Source: Alphaproteobacteria bacterium GWF2_58_20 (GTDB taxonomy: Bacteria > Pseudomonadota > Alphaproteobacteria > UBA1247). Taken from it: a stretch of DNA of 64,000 nt. Where the stretch lies: the NCBI GenBank assembly GCA_001768735.1, contig MEMB01000002.1, forward strand, positions 213,573 through 277,572. The letters run 5' to 3'. Position numbers and translations under genes: made by a program. Positions within the stretch are counted from its first letter, which is position 1; every line of letters begins with the position of its first letter. Positions 35,229 through 42,976 of the stretch are shown piece after piece. Under the pieces are notes generated by a model. The model did not search any database, was not told where the DNA came from, and saw only the letters and a list, made by a program, of their open reading frames with translations.

Positions 35229-36140
35229 TTACTGGAAGCGGATTTCCGCGCGACGGTTGGCCGGCTCGCGGATGCCGTCCGGCGTTTCCACCAGTGGGTT
35301 GCTTTCACCGCTCGCCTCGGTGATGATGCGCTCGGCGGGAACGCCGCGGTCGATCAGGCCCTTGCGGGTAGCTTCTGCACGCTTCTGCGAGATCTTGATG
35401 TTGTAGGCGTCCGGACCGCTGCGGTCGGCGTGGCCCACAATAATGATTTTCTGCTCATTGCGCTTCAGGATCTCTGTGGCTACTGTATCCAGAACCTGGG
35501 TTGCGCCCTGGGAAATGCCCGACTTGTTCCAGTCAAAGAAGACAAGGAACATGGCATCGCGCTCGGCGGCGGCGTCATTCATCTGAACGGTGGATGAACG
35601 CGCAGGAGCCTTCGCTGGCTGGGCTTTGGCGACCGGGGTCCGGTTGACCATCTGGCCATCAAGGGCGGCCATGGCATTCATGAAGTCGCCACGGCAGGCA
35701 GCAATGTCATCTTCCTGCCAGTTTTCTTCCTGCTGTTCAACCCAGCAGTCAAAACGGCTCTGGGCAAGGGCAGCTTCTACCGGAGCCGATTCGCGGGCGC
35801 CATTGCCAAGGGCGGACAGCAGGCGGGCGTGGGCGGATTCCAGTTCGGGCACCATGTTGTCCGGCAGGTTCCAGTTGGAGAGGTCTTCCGGCATGACCGG
35901 GTTGCCTTCAGCGGCAGCGAGGCCCTTCTTGGCGAAATATTCAGCGTCAACATAATCAAACATGTCCACCTGCTCATATTTGGCAATTGCCGTGTATTCG
36001 CGGGTTAGGACCTGGGTGAACATGCTGCCCCTGCTTTGGGCGTTTTCCAGCTCGTCAACCCGTGTTTTGCTGGTGAGACCGGCGCAGCCGGCCAGAAGTG
36101 AAACCGCTGCAACGGCGGTCATGATGTGACGCGTGGTCAT
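35229..36140 (-). CDS. OmpA-family outer-membrane lipoprotein
   Basis: The 303-residue product has a lipoprotein signal (VAAVSLLAGC, Cys19), a helical middle and an OmpA/Pal peptidoglycan-binding domain at about residues 195-303: FLVFFDWNKSGISQGATQVL, IIIVGHADRSGPDAYN, ISQKRAEATRKGLIDRGV and the final RRAEIRFQ. It should tether the outer membrane to the cell wall. The middle contains a pattern of Trp and acidic residues with a possible disulfide (FDCWVEQQE and AACRGDF). It is not a Tol-Pal gene by context, as no tol genes are adjacent. Confidence 0.92.
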   Translation of the reverse strand: MTTRHIMTAVAAVSLLAGCAGLTSKTRVDELENAQSRGSMFTQVLTREYTAIAKYEQVDMFDYVDAEYFAKKGLAAAEGNPVMPEDLSNWNLPDNMVPELESAHARLLSALGNGARESAPVEAALAQSRFDCWVEQQEENWQEDDIAACRGDFMNAMAALDGQMVNRTPVAKAQPAKAPARSSTVQMNDAAAERDAMFLVFFDWNKSGISQGATQVLDTVATEILKRNEQKIIIVGHADRSGPDAYNIKISQKRAEATRKGLIDRGVPAERIITEASGESNPLVETPDGIREPANRRAEIRFQ

Positions 36141-36275
36141 GTGTGCTAACTCTCCCGTATATGATAGTCAAAAAAACCATTCTATTATTAGCGCCAATAC
36201 ATGATTTTATGCAACAGAAAAACATGAGGCTTGCAAGGTTCGTTTTCGTTTGATAGAACCACCCGGACGAGACAT

Positions 36276-36349
36276 GCGGGTGTAGCTCAATGGTAGAGCA
36301 GAAGCTTCCCAAGCTTACGACGAGGGTTCGATTCCCTTCACCCGCTCCA
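36276..36349 (+). tRNA. tRNA-Gly(CCC)
   Basis: Acceptor GCGGGTG pairs with CACCCGC. The D arm is GCTC/GAGC, the anticodon stem GAAGC/GCTTA with loop TTCCCAA, so the anticodon is CCC. The T arm is GAGGG TTCGATT CCCTT. The CCA end is encoded (36347-36349). It reads GGG codons and sits between the OmpA-type gene and motA. Confidence 0.95.
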
Positions 36350-36477
36350 TTTTTCACTTATATTGCAAAGGTTGGTGTCCGCCCCGTCATGGGGTTTTTT
36401 GTTGTGCGTTTTGCGGAAGGGGTTAACCGCGCGCTAACCATTTTGGCACATCATTTTATGCGGGAGGCTGGAGAAAA

Positions 36478-37284
36478 ATGGAATTAGGCGCTGTACTGGG
36501 ACTCGTGGGAGCTTTTGGGGTTGTGCTGGTGGCGATTCTTATGGGATCGGGGCTTAGCCTGTTTATTGATATTCCAAGCATTTTCATTGTTTTTGGTGGT
36601 ACGACCATGGCGGCGCTGGTCCGCTTTCCTGCCAAGGCGTTGCCGAAGGCGATGGCGACCGCCATCAAGGTTGCCTTGACGCCGGATCCCATAACGCCGC
36701 GCCAAATCATTGATGTTGCACTTGATCTTGCACAGCGTGCGCGAACCGGTGGCGTGCTTGCCCTGCAGAGCGTCCAGATCGAGGATGTTTTCTTTGCCAA
36801 GGGAATTCAGCAGTGCGTGGACAACCAGACGCCGGATTTCATCCGCAAGGCGATGTCGGCTGATCGTGACATGATGCTGGAACGGCACGACATGAGCGAG
36901 ACGATTTTCCGGACCATTGCCGATGTGGCGCCGGCCTTCGGCATGATCGGCACCCTGGTGGGCCTTGTGCAGATGCTGGCCAACATGTCGGATCCCAGTT
37001 CCATCGGGCCATCCATGGCCGTGGCCATCCTGACAACCCTTTATGGTTCCATGATCGCCAACATCATTGCCTCCCCTATTGCCGACAAGCTGGCACGCCG
37101 CACGGCGCAGGACCGGCTCAACAAGACCATGATCATCGAGGCCGTGCTGCAGATTCAGGCGCGTCAGAACACCATGCTGATGCAGGAAATCCTGGCGTCC
37201 TACCTGCCGGAGAAACAGCGCCCGCGCGATGATGAGGATGAAGCCCCTGGCGGTGCTGCGGCCCAAGCCGCTGCGGGGGCCTAA
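36478..37284 (+). CDS. motA: Flagellar motor stator protein MotA/PomA
   Basis: This is a stator ion-channel subunit of 268 residues. Four membrane helices are visible: LGLVGAFGVVLVAILMGSGL, IPSIFIVFGGTTMAALVRF, VAPAFGMIGTLVGLVQMLA and AVAILTTLYGSMIANIIASP. The cytoplasmic loop between the second and third (about residues 60-150) contacts FliG. The size and sequence fit the PomA-like short branch better than E. coli MotA. GGAG precedes the ATG. motB begins at the next base after the stop. No other flagellar genes are in the window. Confidence 0.95.
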   Translation: MELGAVLGLVGAFGVVLVAILMGSGLSLFIDIPSIFIVFGGTTMAALVRFPAKALPKAMATAIKVALTPDPITPRQIIDVALDLAQRARTGGVLALQSVQIEDVFFAKGIQQCVDNQTPDFIRKAMSADRDMMLERHDMSETIFRTIADVAPAFGMIGTLVGLVQMLANMSDPSSIGPSMAVAILTTLYGSMIANIIASPIADKLARRTAQDRLNKTMIIEAVLQIQARQNTMLMQEILASYLPEKQRPRDDEDEAPGGAAAQAAAGA

Positions 37285-38094
37285 ATGGCAAAGAAGCCAG
37301 CAGGCGCACCGGCATGGATGTGTACCTTTTCCGACATGATGTCGTTGCTGCTGTGTTTTTTCATTCTTTTGCTCAGTGTCGCCAAGATTGATGCCAAGAA
37401 ATATGAGGAAGTCTCGAAATCCATGCGGGACGGCTTCATGACGGGAAGCCTCGAAACCATCACGTTGCGCCTGAAGGGACAGGAGATTGTCCGTCCGGCG
37501 CCACAATCCATGATCCAGGAAGTGGATACCCCGGAAGAAATCCGGGCGCGCGAGGCCGCAGAGCGTGAGCAGGAAGCCGAACGCAAGAGTGCCGGGCTTT
37601 ATGAACACCTGAAATCCGAACTGGAAAAGGCGCTTGAGCAGGCGGATATCAAGCTTGCCAACCTTGGAACAAGCGTTCTCGTCACCTTTCCGGACAAGGT
37701 GGCATTTTCCTCAGGTAGTTCCGATCTTTCCCCAGCGTTCATGCCCACCATCCGCCAAGTGGCTGAAATCGTGGCTGCGGTTCCGGCGGAAATCCGGGTG
37801 GCAGGCCATACCGACAATATTCCCATTTCCAATACGCGGTTCCGTTCAAACTGGGATCTTTCAACGGCACGGGCGGTTTCCGTGATGCATGAACTTCTGG
37901 CTGCGGCAGGAATTGACAAGAGCAATGTGGCGGTTGAAGGCTATGCCGATACACAGCCGCTCAATCCGAATGATACGCCGGAAAACCGTGCGCACAACCG
38001 TCGGGTGGAAATCCGGGTGTCGTTCAAGCCCACACATGTGGAAGGAAAAGCCGCTCCTCTGCCTTCCATGCAGGAAATGCCTGAAAAGGGTTAG
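37285..38094 (+). CDS. motB: Flagellar motor stator protein MotB/PomB
   Basis: The stator subunit of 269 residues has one membrane helix holding the ion-binding Asp17 (WMCTFSDMMSLLLCFFILLL), a plug/linker region rich in charged residues, and a C-terminal OmpA-like peptidoglycan-binding domain (VAFSSGSSDLSPAF, VAGHTDNIPISNTRFRSNWD, LSTARAVSVMHEL, ENRAHNRRVEIRV). The helix resembles sodium-type PomB (TFxDLMSLLMCFF), so the motor may run on Na+. A Na+/H+ antiporter is encoded at 52106. It converges on tcdA three bases away. Confidence 0.95.
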   Translation: MAKKPAGAPAWMCTFSDMMSLLLCFFILLLSVAKIDAKKYEEVSKSMRDGFMTGSLETITLRLKGQEIVRPAPQSMIQEVDTPEEIRAREAAEREQEAERKSAGLYEHLKSELEKALEQADIKLANLGTSVLVTFPDKVAFSSGSSDLSPAFMPTIRQVAEIVAAVPAEIRVAGHTDNIPISNTRFRSNWDLSTARAVSVMHELLAAAGIDKSNVAVEGYADTQPLNPNDTPENRAHNRRVEIRVSFKPTHVEGKAAPLPSMQEMPEKG

Positions 38095-38097
38095 CCT

Positions 38098-38865
38098 TTA
38101 ATGTTTGGATGAAACCATTCCGGGTTTTTCGCCAGACAGGCACCGAATGACTTCATTTGCAAGGATGAGGCCAAAGATGCCTGTAATGGTGGGCAGGCTC
38201 CCCATGGGGCGGCGTGGGCGTCCACCTTCAATGAGGCCGGGTTCTGCGGGGGCAAGGGCATCTTCCGGCAAGTTGCTGGTGGGTTCGGTAGAATAAACTG
38301 ACAGGAAATCGCAGGATGCTCCGCGCCGCCGCAGGCGCTTGCGCAGGATGGCGGAAAGCGGACAGTGGGTTGCGCCGGAAAGCGGGCCTGTGCGGATGAA
38401 GGCGGGATCGGTGCGCAGCGCTGCGCCCATGGAGGAAATGAAGGGGATGTCGCGTGCCTGGCAGGCGGTGATGAGTTCTGTCTTTGGGTTGAGGGAGTCG
38501 ATGGCGTCCACCACCATGTCCAGCGGTTGTGCAAGAACCGTATCCATGCTGTCCGTATTCACAAAGCAGCGCAGCGCATCCACCCGGCACTCCGGGTTGA
38601 TGTCCAGCACGCGGGCCTTGGCGAGTTCTGTCTTCGGTTGTCCAAGCGTGGAATGCAGGGCGTAAAGCTGGCGGTTGATGTTGCTGTCTGAAACAATGTC
38701 GAAATCAACAAGGCGCAGGTGGCCAACCCCCGCGCGGGCAAGGGCTTCTGTGGCATAGCTGCCAACAGCGCCAAGCCCGATGACGGCCACATGGGCATTT
38801 TTCAGTCGGGCAAGGCCGTCTTCGCCCACAAGGCGGGCCAGTCGCGTGAAACGTTCTTCAACCAT
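38098..38865 (-). CDS. tcdA: tRNA threonylcarbamoyladenosine dehydratase
   Basis: This E1-like enzyme of 255 residues (CsdL/TcdA) uses ATP to cyclise t6A37 to ct6A. It has the Rossmann nucleotide motif HVAVIGLGAVGSYATEALAR, the Arg finger region SDSNINRQLYALHSTLG, VVDAIDSLNPKTELI and the C-terminal GSLPTITGIFGLILANEVI. Together with mtaB (17343) the window codes for two modifiers of the same t6A37 nucleotide. Its start lies eight bases inside the end of tatD, so translation is coupled. Confidence 0.93.
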   Translation of the reverse strand: MVEERFTRLARLVGEDGLARLKNAHVAVIGLGAVGSYATEALARAGVGHLRLVDFDIVSDSNINRQLYALHSTLGQPKTELAKARVLDINPECRVDALRCFVNTDSMDTVLAQPLDMVVDAIDSLNPKTELITACQARDIPFISSMGAALRTDPAFIRTGPLSGATHCPLSAILRKRLRRRGASCDFLSVYSTEPTSNLPEDALAPAEPGLIEGGRPRRPMGSLPTITGIFGLILANEVIRCLSGEKPGMVSSKH

Positions 38866-39625
38866 GAAGAAGGTCTCCCCACAAGGCATGTGCGTTGACA
38901 GAAAGCTGCCCGGCCAGGATTTCTTCCGGCCGTCCCAGAAGCTGGGCCGCTTGCGCAAGAACAAGGGGCAGGTTGGCCGGTTCGTTGCGACCGGAATGCT
39001 CTGGCGGGGACATGTCGGGGGCATCGGTTTCCATGTGCAGGCGGTCTTGCGGAATGGCTAAAAGGCTGATGCGCATTTTGGTGTTTTTTGGGGAAAGGAT
39101 GGCGGCGGAGAAGGAAAAATGTGCTCCCAGTTTTGCAAAAGCGGGCACCATTTCTACGCTGCCGCCATAGGAATGCAGCAGGAAGGGCGGCAGGGGTGAC
39201 AGGTTTTCTAGTGTTTCCAGCAACCATCCCCAGGCGCGCGCGCCATGGATAGCCAGCGGACGCCCCAGGTTTTTGGCAAGCATGACCTGCGTGCGGAGGA
39301 CCTTCTCCTGCAAGGCTTCATCGCGGGGCGCATGTACGCGGTCAAGGCCGCATTCTCCAAGGAAGGAGGGGCAGGAGAGCAGCCGCGCTTCCAGTCGTTC
39401 CTCCCATCCGGGGGCAAGGCCCCCCACAAACCATGGATGGATACCGAAACCGGGAATGATGCCGGAATGGGAGCTGGCGATGTCTGCCGTGCATGCCCAA
39501 TCCGCCTCGCATGTGCTGTTTGTGAAAAAGTGGGTAACGCCCGCAGTGTGCGCACGTTCCAGCACGGCCTCAAGGTCGTGTGCGAAAGCGTCATCGGCAA
39601 GGTGCAGGTGGCTGTCAACCCGCAT
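38858..39625 (-). CDS. TatD-family metal-dependent hydrolase
   Basis: The 255-residue product is a TIM-barrel hydrolase of the TatD type. Metal ligands are seen in MRVDSHLHLADD (His6, His8), GIHPW, LGECGLDRV (the bridging Glu), AIHGARAWGW and METDAPDM. Family members act as 3'-5' DNases or D-aminoacyl-tRNA deacylases. The chosen ATG at 39625 gives the standard N-terminus; the frame is open further upstream inside the ankyrin gene. It overlaps tcdA (8 bases) and the ankyrin gene before it (11 bases). Confidence 0.9.
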   Translation of the reverse strand: MRVDSHLHLADDAFAHDLEAVLERAHTAGVTHFFTNSTCEADWACTADIASSHSGIIPGFGIHPWFVGGLAPGWEERLEARLLSCPSFLGECGLDRVHAPRDEALQEKVLRTQVMLAKNLGRPLAIHGARAWGWLLETLENLSPLPPFLLHSYGGSVEMVPAFAKLGAHFSFSAAILSPKNTKMRISLLAIPQDRLHMETDAPDMSPPEHSGRNEPANLPLVLAQAAQLLGRPEEILAGQLSVNAHALWGDLLHG

Positions 39626-40538
39626 GGGGAGAAGGCGGTTTTGGGAAGGGGAGCGGCTTTTGGGTTTGCAAGGGCTTGTCAAGGCTGTCCAGCCAGTTGG
39701 CAATGTCCGTATGGCCATTTTTGCGGGCAAAATCGGCCGCCGTGTCCTTGTGGTGGTGCATGGCAGTGACCATGCAGGTCGCCTTTTGGGTGTTGAACCG
39801 CAGGGACCTGTTCGCGCCTTGGGCCACCAGCGCATAAACTAGGTGTTCGTGGCCGTTTTCGGCGGCAAGGATCAGCGCCGTCTTGCCGATGTCAGCCTTC
39901 TGCATGGTGTAGCGGTAATCATAATATTCATCGCGGATGCAGATGCCATGTTCCGTGTAAACGAGATGGTCTTTGTTGGGGAGGTGCCAGGCATTGATGT
40001 CCGCACCCCGGCGCAGGCATTTTTTCATTTCCGCGAGGTTGCCGGTCTTGGCGTGGTAGAAAAGGAAGTTCTGGGCGTCGCGCCGCTTTTTCTCGGCGGC
40101 CATGTTCCGGTCATGCTGCATGAGGAGTGTGGTTGCCTTGGCAACAACGTAAAGGGTGGCAAGGCCGGGGCAGCCTGTCAGGGCGCCCGCAACCACCATG
40201 GTGGCGGCAAGGGCCGCGAAAGCGCGCGGATAATCACGCACGGAGTTGATGCGCGGTGTCATGTCCAGACCAAGGGTTTCCATGGTTTGCCGGTTGAAAT
40301 GTTCGGTCAGGCGGGCTTTGTAGGCGGCTTCGTTTTCCCCGTCCTCACGTTTGGGCGGGCAGGAGGAGGTGTCGTAGATGTCGGCGAGCCTGCAGAGATA
40401 GGCGAAATTCGTCTCCCCCTCGGTTTGCGGCGGCAGGGATTTGGTGATGGCGTTCATTTGCGGCTTGCCCATATCCCTATCCGCGCTGGCTTGCGCATTG
40501 GGAGGCTGCGGCGTGTGATGTCGCATGTCTTCCATCAA
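39615..40538 (-). CDS. Ankyrin-repeat protein with a hydrophobic segment
   Basis: The 307-residue product has an N-terminal polar region, one hydrophobic stretch that may cross the membrane (AFAALAATMVVAGALTG, near residue 110-130), then ankyrin repeats: AQNFLFYHAKTGNLAEMKKC, KTALILAAENGHEHLVYALV and TAADFARKNGHTDIANWL. If the helix is real, the repeats would be tethered to the inner membrane. It begins four bases inside the end of the ankyrin gene upstream and ends 11 bases inside tatD. Confidence 0.82.
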   Translation of the reverse strand: MMEDMRHHTPQPPNAQASADRDMGKPQMNAITKSLPPQTEGETNFAYLCRLADIYDTSSCPPKREDGENEAAYKARLTEHFNRQTMETLGLDMTPRINSVRDYPRAFAALAATMVVAGALTGCPGLATLYVVAKATTLLMQHDRNMAAEKKRRDAQNFLFYHAKTGNLAEMKKCLRRGADINAWHLPNKDHLVYTEHGICIRDEYYDYRYTMQKADIGKTALILAAENGHEHLVYALVAQGANRSLRFNTQKATCMVTAMHHHKDTAADFARKNGHTDIANWLDSLDKPLQTQKPLPFPKPPSPHAG

Positions 40539-41782
40539 AACGGTGCCTTCGGTGCTGGAGCCGGGGCAACAACCAATATCGGTTTTTTGCGCAGGGAAGA
40601 GGCAATGCCTTCCAGGACGCCGGTGAAAAGATGGTCGAAAGCGGTCTTGTGTTCCGCGTCCAGCGCCTCGGTATCGGCATGGTTTTCAACCAGAAGATCC
40701 ACGATTTCATGCGCCATGTTCTGGCAGGCGAGCATGAGCGGAGTCTGGCCGTTCTTTGCGGCATGGTTGATCCGTGCGCCAGCTTGGACAAGCTGCAGGG
40801 CCTGCTGTTCATGTCCCTGTCTGCAATGGTGCATGAGTGGGGTAAAGCCGTCCGTGTCCTCAAGGTTTGGGTTGGCTCCATGGCGCAACAGCAGGTCCAC
40901 GATTTTTGGCGAGGTTGCCGCCATCAGGGGTGTTTTCCGCGCATGGTCGGGTGTGTTTGGGTTTGCGCTGTTTTCCAGAAGGATACGGGCGTTTTCCCCG
41001 GACCGGTTCTGGACAGCCCGCATGAGGGGCGAAACTCCATCCTTGTCCTCGGCGTTGATTCGCGCGCCCCTGTTGATGATCTCCTGGGTGATGCCGGACA
41101 TGTCGTCGTGGGTTGCGCTCAGGTGGAGGGCGGTGTTTTTGGATTTGCAAGTGCGCAGGGAATGACTGGCGCCGGCCTTGAGAAGGCTACGGGCGGCGTG
41201 TTCGTTCCTGTAATGGATGGCCATGTAAAGCGGGGAATAGCCGTTTTTGTCCACCCGGTCTGGATCGCTGCCTGCAACCATGAGGCAACCGAACATGCTT
41301 TCGCAAATGTTTCCGGCCATGGCGGCATGGTGCAGGGGGGTGAAGCCCTCATGGTCTGCCTGATCGGGTTTTGCACCTGCGCAGAGAAGTGTGTTGGCAC
41401 ATAAGGTGTCATTTTTCAGTGTTGCGACATGCAGGGGCGTGATGCCCATGTTGTTGGGTGTGTTCGGGGAGACGCCCTGTGCAAGCAGAAGCTCGCAGAT
41501 GGCCGCATTTCCCTTGTAGGCAGCATGGTGCAGGGGAGAAAAGCGTCCCAGCTCAAGGAAAATGGATGAGGTGGGCAGGTTGGCCTCAAGGTCTTTTTGT
41601 GTTTCGAAGGAATAGGTGGAAGGATTTGCGTTCCGCCATAGCGCCAGGCGAACAAGCCATGGACGCTGAAGGTGGATTCCCATGGCCAGAAGGGTTTCGG
41701 GATCGCTGAAAAAAAGCCGGGCCATGTCCGTCACGCTGACGTCCGTCCGGTTGGGAGATTTTGGGAAAAATGCAGGATTCAT
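40535..41782 (-). CDS. Ankyrin-repeat protein, long
   Basis: The 415-residue product has about nine well-formed ankyrin repeats between residues 80 and 385, for example FSPLHHAAYKGNAAICELLL, ITPLHVATLKNDTLCANTLL, FTPLHHAAMAGN, VSPLMRAVQNRSGENARILL and QTPLMLACQNMAHEIVDLLV. The N-terminal 75 residues are not repeats (DMARLFFSDPETLLAMGIHL). The C-terminus is proline/alanine-rich. Such solenoids bind proteins; the target is unknown. It is the most canonical member of the cluster. Confidence 0.93.
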   Translation of the reverse strand: MNPAFFPKSPNRTDVSVTDMARLFFSDPETLLAMGIHLQRPWLVRLALWRNANPSTYSFETQKDLEANLPTSSIFLELGRFSPLHHAAYKGNAAICELLLAQGVSPNTPNNMGITPLHVATLKNDTLCANTLLCAGAKPDQADHEGFTPLHHAAMAGNICESMFGCLMVAGSDPDRVDKNGYSPLYMAIHYRNEHAARSLLKAGASHSLRTCKSKNTALHLSATHDDMSGITQEIINRGARINAEDKDGVSPLMRAVQNRSGENARILLENSANPNTPDHARKTPLMAATSPKIVDLLLRHGANPNLEDTDGFTPLMHHCRQGHEQQALQLVQAGARINHAAKNGQTPLMLACQNMAHEIVDLLVENHADTEALDAEHKTAFDHLFTGVLEGIASSLRKKPILVVAPAPAPKAPF

Positions 41783-41814
41783 GACAAACCAATTCTGGAT
41801 GATGGGGAAATCTG

Positions 41815-42882
41815 TCAGGTGGGAAGTTGTGGCTTTGGCTTCCAGCCGGGAATGTGTTTCTGGATCAGCGTCACGCCTTCCGGGGAGGGGGGATTGCGGT
41901 GCAGGGCGTTGGGCATGGCGGGTTTGTGGGCGAGCATGAGTTCCGCACCTTCGAGCCAGTTGTCGCTGAAGGCGGTTTCGATGGGGGTTTGCCCCTTGTT
42001 GTTGCGTTCGCTGGCAAGGCTTGTGCCTGCGCTTTCCAGCAGGACATGGCAGGTTGCGAGGTTGCGTATTCTTGCTGCGATGTGCAGGGGAGTGTTGCCC
42101 ATGGCGTCACGCACGATGGGGTTGTTTCCATGCTTGATGGCTGTTTCCACAAAGGTGTGGGCCTGCGGATGGTTGCTGTTGCAGGCTGCAAGAAGGATGT
42201 GGGAATGGTTGTAGAGATGCCGGAAGGTGTTGCCCGGTTCGCTGTCGGGGGGAATGCCGGCCTTCATCAGGGCGATGCCGCATTCAAAATGACGTGCCTG
42301 AACGGCAACGGCCAGCAGGTTGCGATCTACAATGCGGGCAACGGGTTTTGCATGGTTTTTGGCAAGAAAACGGATGATGTTGGGCATGTCGTTTTCGGTG
42401 GCCACTTCCATCAGGGTGTCGCCGTTGATGAGGATATCATCAAGGCGGGCGCCCTTGTCCACAAGGAACTGGGGAAGGTCGGCGGGGGCGTCGCGGGAAC
42501 ACAAGGCCGCAAAGAGGGGCACATCGTCAATGGTCAGGTCGCAAATATCCTGCTTCCCGGGCGGAGGGTTCGGGTCGGCACCCAGCTCGACCAGAAGGCG
42601 CAGCATCTCCCAGTTGCGCCGGTAGACAGCCGTATCCACGGCATTGTCGTAAGGATAAGATTCGTTGCGGAATTTTGCGCCGCGCCAGACGGCCAGGCGG
42701 GTCATCAACGGGGTGTTGAGGTGGATGGATCTATCCAGCATGACGCGCGGGTTGGAATGGACGATGGTAAGAAAGCACGCCATGTTGTTGAGGGCGTGGT
42801 CAATCTTGTGGATGGTCCATTCAAGGGGGCGGAAAACAAGGGTGTCCAGTGTGGACGCAAGAATGTCCTTGAACTTTTGCAT
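41815..42882 (-). CDS. Ankyrin-repeat protein
   Basis: The 355-residue product starts at ATG 42882 (MQKFKDILASTLDTLVFRP). Its N-terminal part includes RPLEWTIHKIDHALNNMACF and HLNTPLMTRLAVWRGAKFRN. The second piece resembles RPWLVRLALWRNANPSTYSF of the next gene, so the two share an N-terminal module. Ankyrin repeats follow (MLRLLVELGADPNPP, HILLAACNSNHPQAHTFVE, NTPLHIAARIRNLATCHVLL). No export signal is visible. It is the first gene of the minus-strand run ankyrin-ankyrin-ankyrin-tatD-tcdA, 94 bases after pap. Confidence 0.85.
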   Translation of the reverse strand: MQKFKDILASTLDTLVFRPLEWTIHKIDHALNNMACFLTIVHSNPRVMLDRSIHLNTPLMTRLAVWRGAKFRNESYPYDNAVDTAVYRRNWEMLRLLVELGADPNPPPGKQDICDLTIDDVPLFAALCSRDAPADLPQFLVDKGARLDDILINGDTLMEVATENDMPNIIRFLAKNHAKPVARIVDRNLLAVAVQARHFECGIALMKAGIPPDSEPGNTFRHLYNHSHILLAACNSNHPQAHTFVETAIKHGNNPIVRDAMGNTPLHIAARIRNLATCHVLLESAGTSLASERNNKGQTPIETAFSDNWLEGAELMLAHKPAMPNALHRNPPSPEGVTLIQKHIPGWKPKPQLPT

Positions 42883-42976
42883 GGGGCGGGAATCCTTATT
42901 TAATGGGTGGCCCCAGCATAAAGCTCCCGCGCGCCATGTCAAGCCGGGAGGAGTGTCTTGTTTTTGCTTGCCTTGT

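Noticed and set aside
36276..36349. tRNA-Gly and tRNA-Thr as integration sites of mobile elements.
   Set aside because: No integrase gene and no direct repeat of either tRNA 3' end is seen within the window.
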